Translations under genes and position numbers: made by a program
The notes under the pieces: model-generated
Told to the model about the DNA's origin: nothing
What the model saw: the letters and a program-made list of their open reading frames with translations, nothing else
Database searches by the model: none
Assembly (NCBI GenBank): GCA_030529185.1
Contig: JAUMXI010000007.1
Span: forward strand, 1-58,988
Reading direction: 5' to 3'
Source: Flavobacteriaceae bacterium
Lineage (GTDB): Bacteria > Bacteroidota > Bacteroidia > Flavobacteriales > Weeksellaceae
DNA length: 58,988 nt
Shown here: positions 35,543 to 44,687 of the stretch, piece after piece
Position numbering within the stretch: the stretch's first letter is position 1
How the letters are laid out: every line of letters begins with the position of its first letter

Positions 35543-37561
35543 TTATTTTTCTCGTTTGTATTTTTCTATATCTTTATAAATTTGAATGCTTTGGAAAGTG
35601 TTAAAAGCCTTCAATTTTTTTAGAAGGAATTGAGCGTGAGGCTCGGAAATATCCGCAGGGGTAAATTTTCTTTTTCCTTTGTCGCTCCAAAGATAATAAG
35701 TCGGCGAATTTTCAACAATCACCGCCCCCAAATCATCAGCGATGAAGTTGGAATTATTCACTGCAAATCGGAAAGTAGGCGAGGGGCTAAATAAATTATC
35801 ACCCGAATAAATATATTTCTGGTTGGGCAAACTCAAATGGAAAATCGTCGGGAAAATATCCTTGTGAGAAGCCATTGTTTCGGCATTGAAAAACGCAGGT
35901 TTGTATTTTTCTGGAATGTAAAACAAAATAGGAACGCTGTATTTTAAAAACTGATTTTCAGAGTTATACTCAAAAGTTTGACGAATATTATGGTCGCCCG
36001 TAGCCACGATAATGGTATTTTCACCCAAAGATGAATTTTTAATTTCCTTAATGAATCTCGCCAATTGAGATGCTGAATACTGATGGGCGTAAAAATTGTC
36101 TTCAACCGATTTTTCATTTACCCGAATTTTGTTTTCAAGTCCTTTAATATCAATGGGATAAGATTTGTAATGCTTCGGAACTTCATAAGGCGTATGATTG
36201 CTCACGGTGAGCGAAAAAACAAATTTTGGTTTTTCGGAAGTTAGTAAAAAATCTTTGATATAATCAAACAAATAGCCGTCGTGTGTTCCCCAAGCAAAAC
36301 TTTCGGCATTGGGATGTTTTTGGGTGATATGCGAATTTCCTTTAATAACATCAAATCCTTGATTTTTAATAAGTTGATCAATATTTCGCCAAGAAGTATG
36401 TGCCCCTGTGATGAATGCTGTTTGATAGCCTTGTTCTTTGAATGGAACTGCCACTGACGAGCGAAAAGGCGTTTCAAAATATGGCGATTGTGCCACCACT
36501 CCGCGATTGGTGTTTATCAAAAGATTTTCCAGTGATGAAATCGTGCCATTGTAAGAGGATAGTCCATTTTTGAAGTAATACAATTCGGGGAGTAAATTGT
36601 ATAAATCACCCAATAAATTCAACTTTTCGGAGTGAAGTTCAAAGTAATGATTGCTCATACTTTCCATTAAAACGAAAACGACATTGGGCGGATTTTTCGC
36701 TAAAAAATCATTTTCGGGTGTATGGGCGTAGCCGTCCGAATCAAAATAATTTGACCCCTCTTGGTAGGCTCTGTACAAATCTTTTTCAGAATCAAATCCA
36801 TTGGCATTCAGTTCATTATTAACATGAGGGTAAAGGTTGTTGTGTTTGAGTTCGGAAAAAGCAAATTTCAGAGCATAAACTGCATTGTAGCTCAGAGAGT
36901 TAATAAATTCGTTGGGGCTAACATTGGTGTATTCTCGGTTGAGAGGGAAAAGCCCAAGGCTTCCTCTTAACCCCAAGAAATATAAGGGGAAGATTAGCAA
37001 TAAAACTGCCCATTTTTTAGAAATAGAAATCAAATTTTCTTGAATTTTGTTTCGTTTGTGAATGAAGAAAAAACCGAAAAATGTAGCGATGAAAATCAAC
37101 AAAATTTTAAAAATCGGATAATCCGCCCAAGCTGAATGCAAGACGGCTTGGGTGTCATCTTTGAAAATTCCGAAGAATAAAATATTGATGTGCGTTTGGA
37201 AAAATTGATAATAAAAGAAATCAATCACGCACAGGGATAGAAATACAAAAAGAGCGAGAGGTAAGTAAAATTTGCATAGCCTAAAGTATATTTTCTGAAA
37301 TTTCGCATTGTATCGGATTGGAATGAAAAGTGCCCCCAACCAGCCCAAAGCTAACGGAATGAAGGCGTAGGAGGTTGCAGAAACATCAAACCGAAGTCTC
37401 ATCAAAAACGCTGAAATGAGGTCTGGTAAGTATTTTGGCAACGAAATATTTTCGCCGTAAGTGAGCCAAAAAATCAGTCGGCTGAGGAAAAATATTCCTA
37501 AAAAATACCCGAAATATTTCAGTGAATTGAAAAGAACTTTCCGAAATAGCGATAAATTCAT
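35543..37561 (-). CDS. LTA-synthase-like membrane sulfatase/phosphoglycerol transferase
   Basis: About 672 residues: five N-terminal transmembrane helices (to about residue 215) and a periplasmic alkaline-phosphatase-superfamily domain. Motifs: VVFVLMESMSNHYF (metal Glu), NGTISSLENLL with Thr as likely nucleophile, FITGAHTSWRNIDQLIKNQGFD, and SLTVSNHTPYE / VATGDHNIRQ for the metal Asp/His. Gram-negative homologues modify envelope glycans or lipids with phosphoethanolamine or phosphoglycerol. The start is set at the ATG at 37559-37561: the frame opens at TTG 37582, but that codon lies inside the -7 element TACCTTTG at 37580-37587. Confidence 0.88.
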   Translation of the reverse strand: MNLSLFRKVLFNSLKYFGYFLGIFFLSRLIFWLTYGENISLPKYLPDLISAFLMRLRFDVSATSYAFIPLALGWLGALFIPIRYNAKFQKIYFRLCKFYLPLALFVFLSLCVIDFFYYQFFQTHINILFFGIFKDDTQAVLHSAWADYPIFKILLIFIATFFGFFFIHKRNKIQENLISISKKWAVLLLIFPLYFLGLRGSLGLFPLNREYTNVSPNEFINSLSYNAVYALKFAFSELKHNNLYPHVNNELNANGFDSEKDLYRAYQEGSNYFDSDGYAHTPENDFLAKNPPNVVFVLMESMSNHYFELHSEKLNLLGDLYNLLPELYYFKNGLSSYNGTISSLENLLINTNRGVVAQSPYFETPFRSSVAVPFKEQGYQTAFITGAHTSWRNIDQLIKNQGFDVIKGNSHITQKHPNAESFAWGTHDGYLFDYIKDFLLTSEKPKFVFSLTVSNHTPYEVPKHYKSYPIDIKGLENKIRVNEKSVEDNFYAHQYSASQLARFIKEIKNSSLGENTIIVATGDHNIRQTFEYNSENQFLKYSVPILFYIPEKYKPAFFNAETMASHKDIFPTIFHLSLPNQKYIYSGDNLFSPSPTFRFAVNNSNFIADDLGAVIVENSPTYYLWSDKGKRKFTPADISEPHAQFLLKKLKAFNTFQSIQIYKDIEKYKREK

Positions 37562-37579
37562 GGCAAAGAAAAATTTACA

Positions 37580-37587
37580 CAAAGGTA
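37580..37587 (-). promoter_or_regulatory. Promoter -7 element of the sulfatase-rlmD operon; decides the start
   Basis: On the minus strand TACCTTTG matches TAnnTTTG, 18 nt before the ATG at 37561. It overlaps the upstream TTG of the longer frame and so rules that start out. Confidence 0.65.
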
Positions 37588-37594
37588 GAAAAAT

Positions 37595-37624
37595 AAAATG
37601 GAAACCTTTTTAGATTTCCATTTT
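37595..37624 (-). terminator. Terminator of the thioredoxin-fold lipoprotein gene
   Basis: AAAATGGAAA (37595-37604) pairs perfectly with TTTCCATTTT (37615-37624), 22 bp past the stop and just before the next promoter. Confidence 0.82.
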
Positions 37625-37646
37625 GAATGATTTTTTATATTAAAAT

Positions 37647-39107
37647 TTATTCTCTTTCATCTTGTAGAGATTCTTCTGCTGGTATTTCCAAATTTAAACC
37701 TGTTTGTTTGTTCAAAACTTCAATCAGTTCAGGGGAAGCGAGGTGTAGAATGGATTTACTCGCAATTTTTCCGTCCTTATCCAATACTACAAAACTTGGC
37801 AATTTGAAGCCGTAAATGTGAAATTTCTCTGCCACATCAGATTTTAATCCTCCTTTTGAATAAACATTTACTCCTTTAAGGTCTTTCATTAGAGCCTTTG
37901 AAGTTTTTTGAAACTGCTGTGTATTATCGTCTAAATTGATATAAACAAAATTCAGTTTATCTTTATAAAATTCATTTATTTCTTTTAATAAAGGCAATAC
38001 TTCCTCTATCATATTAGGAGCAAAAGAGCTGTAAAAGACTAATAATGAAGGTTTTCCTTTGAAGTTGGATAAATTTGTTGATTTACCATCTTGCTGAATT
38101 AGTGAGACTTCAGGAGTATCTGTTCCTAATTTTAAGCCAATAATGGTGGTATAAACTTTTTCCAAATCTTTTTTTACAGCTTTGTTTTTTACTTTTTCTT
38201 CAATGACTTGCATTACTTGCTCTGCTTTTTCACTTCTTGGGTGGAGGTCAAATTGAGTTGCAACGAATGAAATCAAATAATCTTTAGTTTCTTGAGAAAG
38301 TTCTTTTCGCGTTTCTAAGAACTTGGTAAAAACCTCAGTGCGAGACAATTTAGTATCTCTTATATTTGAAAGCACAAACTTTCTAAAATCCTCTTGTAAT
38401 TTACTAATAATGTATTGTCTATAAGCAGGGTATTCCTTTACAAAAGACTCTTTTTCTATCTTTTTTCTCTGCTCTTTGAATTTTTCAGAAACTTTGAAAT
38501 CGGGTTTATTGGTAATTCTTCCGTGCATCAATTCATACTGGAAGCTATTCATCAATAGATTAACGATCAAGTCGTTTTTCTTCCATTTTACAACATTGCT
38601 GTCGGCTTTTTTAGTTTTGGCAATTTCATCTAATTTTTTATTGATGTCCGTGGCGTATTTTTCCATTTCTTTGATGAAGTCAGCTTCGTTTTTTTCAAAA
38701 ACTTTGACATTAAATTTTGATAAATACTCATTGGTGATTTTCTGGCTTTCCATCAAAAACTCATTATTTCCTTGTCCTTCTCCAGTGATTTTAATATCTT
38801 TTGGGAAAGTAAAGCTATTGCCCGTAAGATGAATGTTTTTTCCTTTTTGAAGGTAAATAAAATTAGCTCTACCTTCATAAATAATGGCATACACGCCATC
38901 TTTTTCTATTTTAAGGGTATCTGCGAAATTTCCATTTTTATCAATGCCAAAATTAGCAATAGGTAGGGTATCAATAGAAGCTATATCTATTACTTCTATT
39001 CGGCTAAGTGGGGAAGCGTTATATATTTTCCCTGAAATAATCACTTCTTTTTTAGAGCAAGAAATGATAAATACTGAAAAAAGCAGTAATAAAAAATACT
39101 TTTTCAT
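37647..39107 (-). CDS. TlpA/DUF4369-like lipoprotein with thioredoxin fold lacking CxxC
   Basis: 486 residues. Lipoprotein signal with lipobox FIISC (Cys17). An N-terminal DUF4369-like beta domain (about 25-110), a long helical middle with many Lys/Glu, and a C-terminal AhpC/TSA-TlpA thioredoxin fold (from about 335: LGTDTPEVSLIQQDGKSTNL, KPSLLVFYSSFAPNMIEEVL, FVYINLDDN, LPSFVVLDKDGKI). The redox CxxC normally found after the third strand is replaced by SFAPNM, and no Cys remains in the domain, so it cannot act as a thiol-disulfide oxidoreductase. Periplasmic, role unknown. It follows the pRiA4b-like gene by 19 bp. Confidence 0.85.
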   Translation of the reverse strand: MKKYFLLLLFSVFIISCSKKEVIISGKIYNASPLSRIEVIDIASIDTLPIANFGIDKNGNFADTLKIEKDGVYAIIYEGRANFIYLQKGKNIHLTGNSFTFPKDIKITGEGQGNNEFLMESQKITNEYLSKFNVKVFEKNEADFIKEMEKYATDINKKLDEIAKTKKADSNVVKWKKNDLIVNLLMNSFQYELMHGRITNKPDFKVSEKFKEQRKKIEKESFVKEYPAYRQYIISKLQEDFRKFVLSNIRDTKLSRTEVFTKFLETRKELSQETKDYLISFVATQFDLHPRSEKAEQVMQVIEEKVKNKAVKKDLEKVYTTIIGLKLGTDTPEVSLIQQDGKSTNLSNFKGKPSLLVFYSSFAPNMIEEVLPLLKEINEFYKDKLNFVYINLDDNTQQFQKTSKALMKDLKGVNVYSKGGLKSDVAEKFHIYGFKLPSFVVLDKDGKIASKSILHLASPELIEVLNKQTGLNLEIPAEESLQDERE

Positions 39108-39126
39108 TATAAGATAGTTTTAAATT

Positions 39127-39717
39127 TTAGTTGTAATCTTCATCTTCTGCTCCTTCGTCATAATAGCTGTCGCTGAAATCTTCTTCATCATTATCATCAT
39201 CGTAATCATCAGAAAACTCAGAGCTAAAGTCTTCATCAAACATAAAATCTTCGTCCATCATAGCGATGTTATTTTGTTTTTTTGTTGGAGTAGCTCCATT
39301 TTTACTTGGTGCTTTCATCGGCACATTTCCAAAACGGAAAGTGGTAATGGGGTAATTAACAGATGGTTTTTCCTCCGTGATTTCCAACAATTCACAGAAA
39401 AATTCCCATAAATCCAAAAGTCCATATTTAAAGTGCATTTTGCTCCCTATACTTGGGAAGCCTTCGCTGAGATAGACATCGCTCATTGTTTCGCCATCGC
39501 CATCATCGGTCATGTCTTCCAATGGCACGGCTCTTCCCTCCGTCCAATCATCATCAGAAAAATAGAAAGAAGAAAGCTCTTCACCCTGCAAACTGAAAGC
39601 ACTCTTGATACCCAAATGCAAGTTCCAAAGCGTTTGTTTGTCCTTAATCTCAATGTCTCTAAAAATCTGTTCCTTTGAATTATTCGTGTCTAAAATAACT
39701 CTTACCTTGTAAATCAT
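39127..39717 (-). CDS. Plasmid pRiA4b ORF-3-like family protein
   Basis: 196 residues. The N-terminal 120 residues match the pRiA4b ORF-3 (IS1096 TnpR-like) domain: YKVRVILDTNNSKEQIFRDIEI, then LWNLHLGIKSAF and FYFSDDDW. The C-terminal 45 residues are almost entirely Asp/Glu/Ser/Tyr (FSDDYDDDNDEEDFSD) and probably disordered. Despite the family name there is no transposon here; chromosomal flavobacterial copies are common and uncharacterised. It is the first gene of a two-gene operon, with the promoter at 39759-39766. Confidence 0.85.
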   Translation of the reverse strand: MIYKVRVILDTNNSKEQIFRDIEIKDKQTLWNLHLGIKSAFSLQGEELSSFYFSDDDWTEGRAVPLEDMTDDGDGETMSDVYLSEGFPSIGSKMHFKYGLLDLWEFFCELLEITEEKPSVNYPITTFRFGNVPMKAPSKNGATPTKKQNNIAMMDEDFMFDEDFSSEFSDDYDDDNDEEDFSDSYYDEGAEDEDYN

Positions 39718-39758
39718 AATATCCGTTCTGTAAGTTATATTGTTTTAAAATTCGGTTG

Positions 39759-39766
39759 CAAATATA
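39759..39766 (-). promoter_or_regulatory. Promoter -7 element of the pRiA4b-like/TlpA-like operon
   Basis: On the minus strand TATATTTG matches TAnnTTTG, 41 nt before the ATG at 39717. Confidence 0.6.
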
Positions 39767-39852
39767 ATACAAATCATAAGTTGTTAAAATAAATTTAACT
39801 TTTTTGTGTAGAAAAAATATTTTGTTAATTTATTTTATGTTGATATTATAAG

Positions 39853-39884
39853 AAAAGACAGAGAATTTTTTCTCTCTGCCTTTT
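39853..39884 (-). terminator. Terminator at the end of the pyrimidine operon
   Basis: AAAAG-CAGAGAA pairs with TTCTCTCTG-CTTTT, about 30 bp past the carB stop. The T run is short, so it is less certain than the others. Confidence 0.6.
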
Positions 39885-39915
39885 AAAATTAATCAAATCC
39901 TCAAATTTACGAATT

Positions 39916-42900
39916 TTACATCACCTCCATTTTAAAGCTCATACTTTCGATGACTTTCAGTACGGCTTCTACGGTATCCATAGCGGTGAGACAAGGTACG
40001 CCATTCTCTACGGACATACGGCGGATTTGGAAGCCGTCGCGTTCCGCTTGTTTTCCCTTGGTAGTGGTATTCACCACATACTGCACTTTGCCTTTTTGGA
40101 TCAGGTCTATCAAGTTGATTTCCTCCCCTATTTTATAACCGATTTTGCACGGAACACCATTCGCTTCGAAATGTTTCGCTGTACCTTCGGTTGCCCAAAT
40201 TCTAAAACCTATTTCGTGGAATCGTTTTGCTAAAGCGGTGGCTTCGTCCTTGTGTTTATCAGCAACGGTAAAGAGGATGGCTCCGTGAGTAGGCACTTTC
40301 ATTCCAGCGGCGATGAGCCCCTTGTACAATGCCTTTTCCAAAGTGGTATCTTTCCCCATCACTTCCCCTGTGGATTTCATTTCAGGACCGAGGGAAATAT
40401 CTACCTTCGTGAGTTTGGAGAAGGAAAATACTGGCACTTTTACAAACACTCCTTTCTTGTTCGGAACCAAACCATTTTCATAACCGAGGTCTTTTAGTTT
40501 TTTGCCTAAAATCGCTTTGGTAGCGAGGTTTGCCATCGGAACATTGGTGATTTTTGATAAGAAAGGAACGGTTCTGGACGAGCGAGGATTCACCTCAATC
40601 ACATAAACATTGCCTTCAAATAAAACATATTGGATATTCATTAAACCGATGACATTCAGCCCTTTCGCTAATCTTTGGGTATAATCTACCAAAGTTTGCA
40701 CCTCTTTCTCACTGATATTTTGAGGCGGATATACCGCGATAGAGTCTCCGGAATGCACCCCTGCACGCTCGATATGCTCCATAATCCCTGGGATAATCAC
40801 CGTTTCGCCATCGCAAATGGCATCAATTTCCACCTCTTTCCCCAGCATATAGCGGTCTATAAGGACAGGATGTTCAGGACTTGCCTCCACGGCGTGTTCC
40901 ATATAGTGGGCGAGTTCTTTTTCGTTATACACTATCTCCATCGCACGGCCACCCAAGACATAAGACGGACGCACCAGCACAGGATACCCGATTTCATTGG
41001 CAATTTTTATCGCCTCTTCTTTTGAAGTGGAAGTTTTTCCTTTTGGCTGAGGAATACCTAGCTCTTGGAGTGCCTTTTCGAACTTGTCGCGGTTTTCGGC
41101 TCTGTCCAAATCTTCCAAAGAAGTTCCCAAAATCTGTACGCCGTGTGCTGCCAATTTATCAGCAAGGTTAATGGCGGTTTGTCCCCCGAACTGCACCACT
41201 ACCCCTTTAGGTTTCTCCAGCTCAATGATATTCATCACATCTTCCTCGGTAAGTGGTTCAAAATAGAGTTTATCTGAAATGGAAAAATCTGTAGAAACGG
41301 TTTCAGGATTATTATTGATGATAATCGCCTCGTAGCCCATTTCCTTAATTGCCCAAACGGAATGCACGGTAGCATAATCGAATTCCACGCCTTGCCCAAT
41401 TCGGATAGGTCCAGAACCCAGCACGATGACCTTCTCTTTTTCCGTTACGATGCTTTCGTTTTCCTCCTCGTAAGTTCCATAGAAATAAGGCGTATCGCTC
41501 TCAAATTCCGCTGCACAGGTATCCACCATTTTATATACGGGCATAATGCCGTTTTCTTTTCTGAAATTAAACACCTCACGCTGGGTAATGCCCCAAAGAT
41601 GAGCGATATTGACATCGGAAAAGCCTAATTTTTTAGCTTCTCTCATAACATCGATTCGTTCAGAATTTGAAAGGTTTGATAAGTTGGACAGAGTTTTTTC
41701 AAAGTCAATCAATTTCTTAATTTTCCAAATGAAAAACTTATCTATTTTACTCCATTCTACGATTTGCTCCCAATCATAACCTCTTCTAAGGGCATCGCCA
41801 ATGATGAATAAACGCTCGTCATCGCACACCTTAATTCTTCGCTCAATATCCTCTGCAGTCAGTGCTTCGGCATCTTTGGTCTTCAAACCGATATGGCGAA
41901 TGCCTGTTTCCAAAGAACGAATCGCCTTTTGTAAAGACTCTTCAAAGTTTCTACCAATCGCCATCACCTCTCCTGTAGCTTTCATCTGCGTGGAAAGTCG
42001 GCGGTCAGCGGTTTCAAATTTATCAAACGGGAAGCGAGGGAATTTGGTTACGACATAGTCTATCGTTGGCTCAAAACAAGCGTAAGTTTTTCCAGTGACT
42101 GGATTTAGAATTTCATCTAATGTTAAACCAACGGCAATCTTCGCGGCGATTTTCGCAATCGGATAGCCCGTAGCTTTACTTGCCAATGCCGATGAGCGGG
42201 AAACCCTCGGATTCACCTCAATCACATAATAATTAAAAGAATGCGGGTCTAGTGCCAATTGTACATTACATCCTCCCTCAATCCCCAAAGCTCTAATGAT
42301 TTTCAGAGAGGCATTTCTCAGCATTTGGTTTTCCCTGTCCGTCATCGTTTGTGCAGGTGCTACTACGATGGAATCCCCTGTGTGAATCCCAACAGGGTCA
42401 ATATTTTCCATATTACAAACCACGATGGCATTGTCATTGGCATCGCGAATTACCTCGTATTCTATTTCCTTATATCCCGCAATGGATTTTTCAATTAGAC
42501 ATTGGGTGACGGGGCTGTATTTTAAGCCTAAATCGGTGATTTCGCGAAGTTCCTCTTCGTTGGAAGCAATTCCTCCTCCTGTTCCTCCAAGTGTGAAAGC
42601 GGGGCGAATGATAACAGGATAACCGATTTCGTTAGCAAATTCTATCGCTCCTTCTACCGTATTTACAATATCAGATTCCGGAACGGGTTCGCCGAGTTCG
42701 TTCATCAATTCACGGAATAAATCCCTGTCTTCCGCCTGATTGATTGCCGAAAGTTTTGTCCCCAGAACTTTAACTTTACATTCGTCTAATACTCCTGCTT
42801 TTTGGAGTTCTACCGCCATATTTAGCCCTGTTTGTCCGCCCAAAGTTGGCAACAAAGCGTCAGGTCTTTCTTTTCTGATGATATGGCTTACAAATTCCAG

Positions 42901-43107
42901 AGAAAGTGGCTCTATATAGACCTTATCGGCGATTTCCACATCGGTCATAATGGTGGCGGGATTAGAGTTAATGAGAATCACTCTGTATCCTTCTTCCTTT
43001 AAGGACAAGCAAGCCTGAGCACCAGCGTAGTCAAACTCAGCTGCTTGACCAATGATGATTGGCCCTGAACCAATTACTAAAATAGTTTTTATATCTTGTC
43101 GTTTCAT
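39916..43107 (-). CDS. carB: Carbamoyl-phosphate synthase large subunit
   Basis: 1063 residues, full length. Two homologous ATP-grasp halves (starting [19 protein letters not shown] and [19 protein letters not shown]): the first makes carboxyphosphate and carbamate, the second phosphorylates carbamate. An oligomerisation region sits between them and a C-terminal MGS-like allosteric domain (from about 930: [16 protein letters not shown]) binds UMP or ornithine in E. coli. Core motifs look normal, including [14 protein letters not shown] and [13 protein letters not shown]. The partner CarA appears unable to release ammonia from glutamine, so this subunit would have to use free ammonia. Last gene of the pyr operon, 61 bp after carA. 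Confidence 0.96.
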   Translation of the reverse strand: MKRQDIKTILVIGSGPIIIGQAAEFDYAGAQACLSLKEEGYRVILINSNPATIMTDVEIADKVYIEPLSLEFVSHIIRKERPDALLPTLGGQTGLNMAVELQKAGVLDECKVKVLGTKLSAINQAEDRDLFRELMNELGEPVPESDIVNTVEGAIEFANEIGYPVIIRPAFTLGGTGGGIASNEEELREITDLGLKYSPVTQCLIEKSIAGYKEIEYEVIRDANDNAIVVCNMENIDPVGIHTGDSIVVAPAQTMTDRENQMLRNASLKIIRALGIEGGCNVQLALDPHSFNYYVIEVNPRVSRSSALASKATGYPIAKIAAKIAVGLTLDEILNPVTGKTYACFEPTIDYVVTKFPRFPFDKFETADRRLSTQMKATGEVMAIGRNFEESLQKAIRSLETGIRHIGLKTKDAEALTAEDIERRIKVCDDERLFIIGDALRRGYDWEQIVEWSKIDKFFIWKIKKLIDFEKTLSNLSNLSNSERIDVMREAKKLGFSDVNIAHLWGITQREVFNFRKENGIMPVYKMVDTCAAEFESDTPYFYGTYEEENESIVTEKEKVIVLGSGPIRIGQGVEFDYATVHSVWAIKEMGYEAIIINNNPETVSTDFSISDKLYFEPLTEEDVMNIIELEKPKGVVVQFGGQTAINLADKLAAHGVQILGTSLEDLDRAENRDKFEKALQELGIPQPKGKTSTSKEEAIKIANEIGYPVLVRPSYVLGGRAMEIVYNEKELAHYMEHAVEASPEHPVLIDRYMLGKEVEIDAICDGETVIIPGIMEHIERAGVHSGDSIAVYPPQNISEKEVQTLVDYTQRLAKGLNVIGLMNIQYVLFEGNVYVIEVNPRSSRTVPFLSKITNVPMANLATKAILGKKLKDLGYENGLVPNKKGVFVKVPVFSFSKLTKVDISLGPEMKSTGEVMGKDTTLEKALYKGLIAAGMKVPTHGAILFTVADKHKDEATALAKRFHEIGFRIWATEGTAKHFEANGVPCKIGYKIGEEINLIDLIQKGKVQYVVNTTTKGKQAERDGFQIRRMSVENGVPCLTAMDTVEAVLKVIESMSFKMEVM

Positions 43108-43168
43108 ATCGTGTTTGATTTTTTTATTTTTGAATAAATTTTTTCATTTTAAAATTGTGGAAAAAGAT

Positions 43169-44236
43169 TTAATTTTTAAACTCTTCCATCATTTTTATAA
43201 ACTCATCAAAAATATAGTTGGTATCTTCTGCTCCTGGACTTGCCTCAGGGTGGAACTGCACGGAGAAACAAGGGAGTTTTTTGTGCCTAATTCCTTGATT
43301 GATATCCCCTACCACAGTGAGATAAGTTTCCTCTAAATCTGTGTTTTTTAGGCTTTCTTGCTCCAAAGCGTAATTTTGATTTTGGGAAGTTAATCTCACT
43401 TTTTGGGAAGCGATATCCAATACGGGTGCCCCACCGTGATTTCCCGTTTTTAGTTTGTAAGTTTTTGCACCACAGGATATTCCTAAAACAAGATGCCCTA
43501 AATTAATCCCAAAAACAGGAACTTTGCCTAATAGGTTTTTCACGGTTTCTTGTGCTTGAGTAAGTTCTTCGGGGTTTCCTGCTCCACTAGAAAGCAAAAC
43601 GCCGTCGGGCTTCATTATTAAAATATCTTCCGCAGAAGTGTCGTAAGGAACGACTGTAATATCGCAATTTCGCTGAGATAATTCTCTAATGATGCTTGAT
43701 TTAGCACCGAAATCTACCATTACCACTTTCATTCCCCTACCTGGATTTACATAAGGTGTTTTGGTGGAAATTTCCGATGTTTTAACAGAAAAATTCATAT
43801 TTTTTAGTTCAGAAATCACGCTTTGTTCATCGGCGTTTTCATCAACAATTTTTCCTTTCAAACTGCCTTTATCGCGGAGAATTCTGGTTAATCTTCTCGT
43901 GTCAATCCCGTAAATTCCTGATATTTTTTTCTGTTCAAAAAACTCTTCAATGCTCATTTGACTTCTAAAATTAGAAGGGAAGTCGCAAATTTCCTTCACA
44001 ATCAGCCCTTTAATAGAGGGGGTTATGCTCTCAAAATCATCTCTATTAATTCCGTAATTCCCAATGAGAGGGTAGGTCATACATACGATTTGCCCTGCAT
44101 AGGCTGGGTCGGAGATAACCTCTTGGTAGCCCGTCATTCCTGTATGGAAAATCACTTCTCCACTGATGTTTTCCTTTGCGCCAAAGCCTTTTCCGTGAAA
44201 TATATCTCCTGATTCTAAAATTAATTTTTTGTTCAT
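43169..44236 (-). CDS. carA: Carbamoyl-phosphate synthase small subunit, glutaminase site lost
   Basis: 355 residues, normal length and fold: N-terminal CPSase small-subunit domain (1-150) and class I glutamine amidotransferase domain (about 168-350). The catalytic Cys of GICLGHQ is Asn245 (GINLGHL). By alignment from memory with the E. coli enzyme, other glutamine contacts are changed too: Ser47 to Ala45 (DPAYAGQ), Gln273 to Leu249, His312-Gly313 to Gln287-Asn288 (SQNQNYA). His329 and Glu331 (FHPEA) remain. The Asn codon is AAT, two changes from a Cys codon, and the frame is intact, so this is neither a sequencing slip nor a pseudogene. It probably serves as a structural or allosteric partner of CarB, as in vertebrate ammonia-dependent CPS I, where Cys is replaced by Ser. 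Confidence 0.93.
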   Translation of the reverse strand: MNKKLILESGDIFHGKGFGAKENISGEVIFHTGMTGYQEVISDPAYAGQIVCMTYPLIGNYGINRDDFESITPSIKGLIVKEICDFPSNFRSQMSIEEFFEQKKISGIYGIDTRRLTRILRDKGSLKGKIVDENADEQSVISELKNMNFSVKTSEISTKTPYVNPGRGMKVVMVDFGAKSSIIRELSQRNCDITVVPYDTSAEDILIMKPDGVLLSSGAGNPEELTQAQETVKNLLGKVPVFGINLGHLVLGISCGAKTYKLKTGNHGGAPVLDIASQKVRLTSQNQNYALEQESLKNTDLEETYLTVVGDINQGIRHKKLPCFSVQFHPEASPGAEDTNYIFDEFIKMMEEFKN

Positions 44237-44295
44237 TTTCTTTATATTTTATGCCATAGGCAATATTTTTATGTTTAATTTAGTTTTTTAACATT

Positions 44296-44649
44296 TTATA
44301 CTTTACCCTCAAATAACTCAAACCAATTTCCGTCAGGGTCTTCAAAAGTAAGTAGTTTTCCATAATTTTCGTTTCTGATGCTTCCAATAAAATGAATACC
44401 CTTTCTTTTTAATTCTTCGTAAAGGCTTTCCATATCATCTACTTCAAACATAATTCTTGTTTTTTGTGGTATAAACTTTCCTTTCTCGGCAGGGCGTTTG
44501 AGAATGGCAAAAGAAGTCGCACCTAAATTAAATTCTATCCAATCCTCCTGCTGAAACTTTAGGTCAAATCCCAGTTTCTGAAAGAATGCTTTGGAAATTT
44601 CTAAATCACTCACATATACCCAACAAGCGTAGATTTTTTTAATAGTCAT
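44296..44649 (-). CDS. VOC-family (glyoxalase/bleomycin-resistance-like) protein
   Basis: 117 residues, one vicinal-oxygen-chelate domain: KIYACWVYVSDLEISKAFFQ at the start, RIMFEVDDMESLYEELKRKG in the second module, and the end FEDPDGNWFELFEG with the terminal metal Glu. VOC proteins are cytosolic dimers that bind a divalent metal and act on varied substrates; none can be named here. It lies between pyrC (38 bp) and carA (59 bp) on the same strand, so it should be transcribed with the pyrimidine genes. Confidence 0.88.
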   Translation of the reverse strand: MTIKKIYACWVYVSDLEISKAFFQKLGFDLKFQQEDWIEFNLGATSFAILKRPAEKGKFIPQKTRIMFEVDDMESLYEELKRKGIHFIGSIRNENYGKLLTFEDPDGNWFELFEGKV

Positions 44650-44687
44650 TTTCTGTTTTTTGTATCTCTTACCTCAAATCTTTTCTC

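Noticed and set aside
39127-39717. Transposon remnant because of the pRiA4b ORF-3/IS1096 family name
   Set aside because: No transposase, terminal repeats or target duplication were seen. The gene has its own promoter and sits in a normal operon.
43169-44236. carA as a pseudogene or sequencing error
   Set aside because: The frame is full length, all structural motifs are kept, several separate active-site residues are changed consistently, and the Cys-to-Asn change needs two substitutions.
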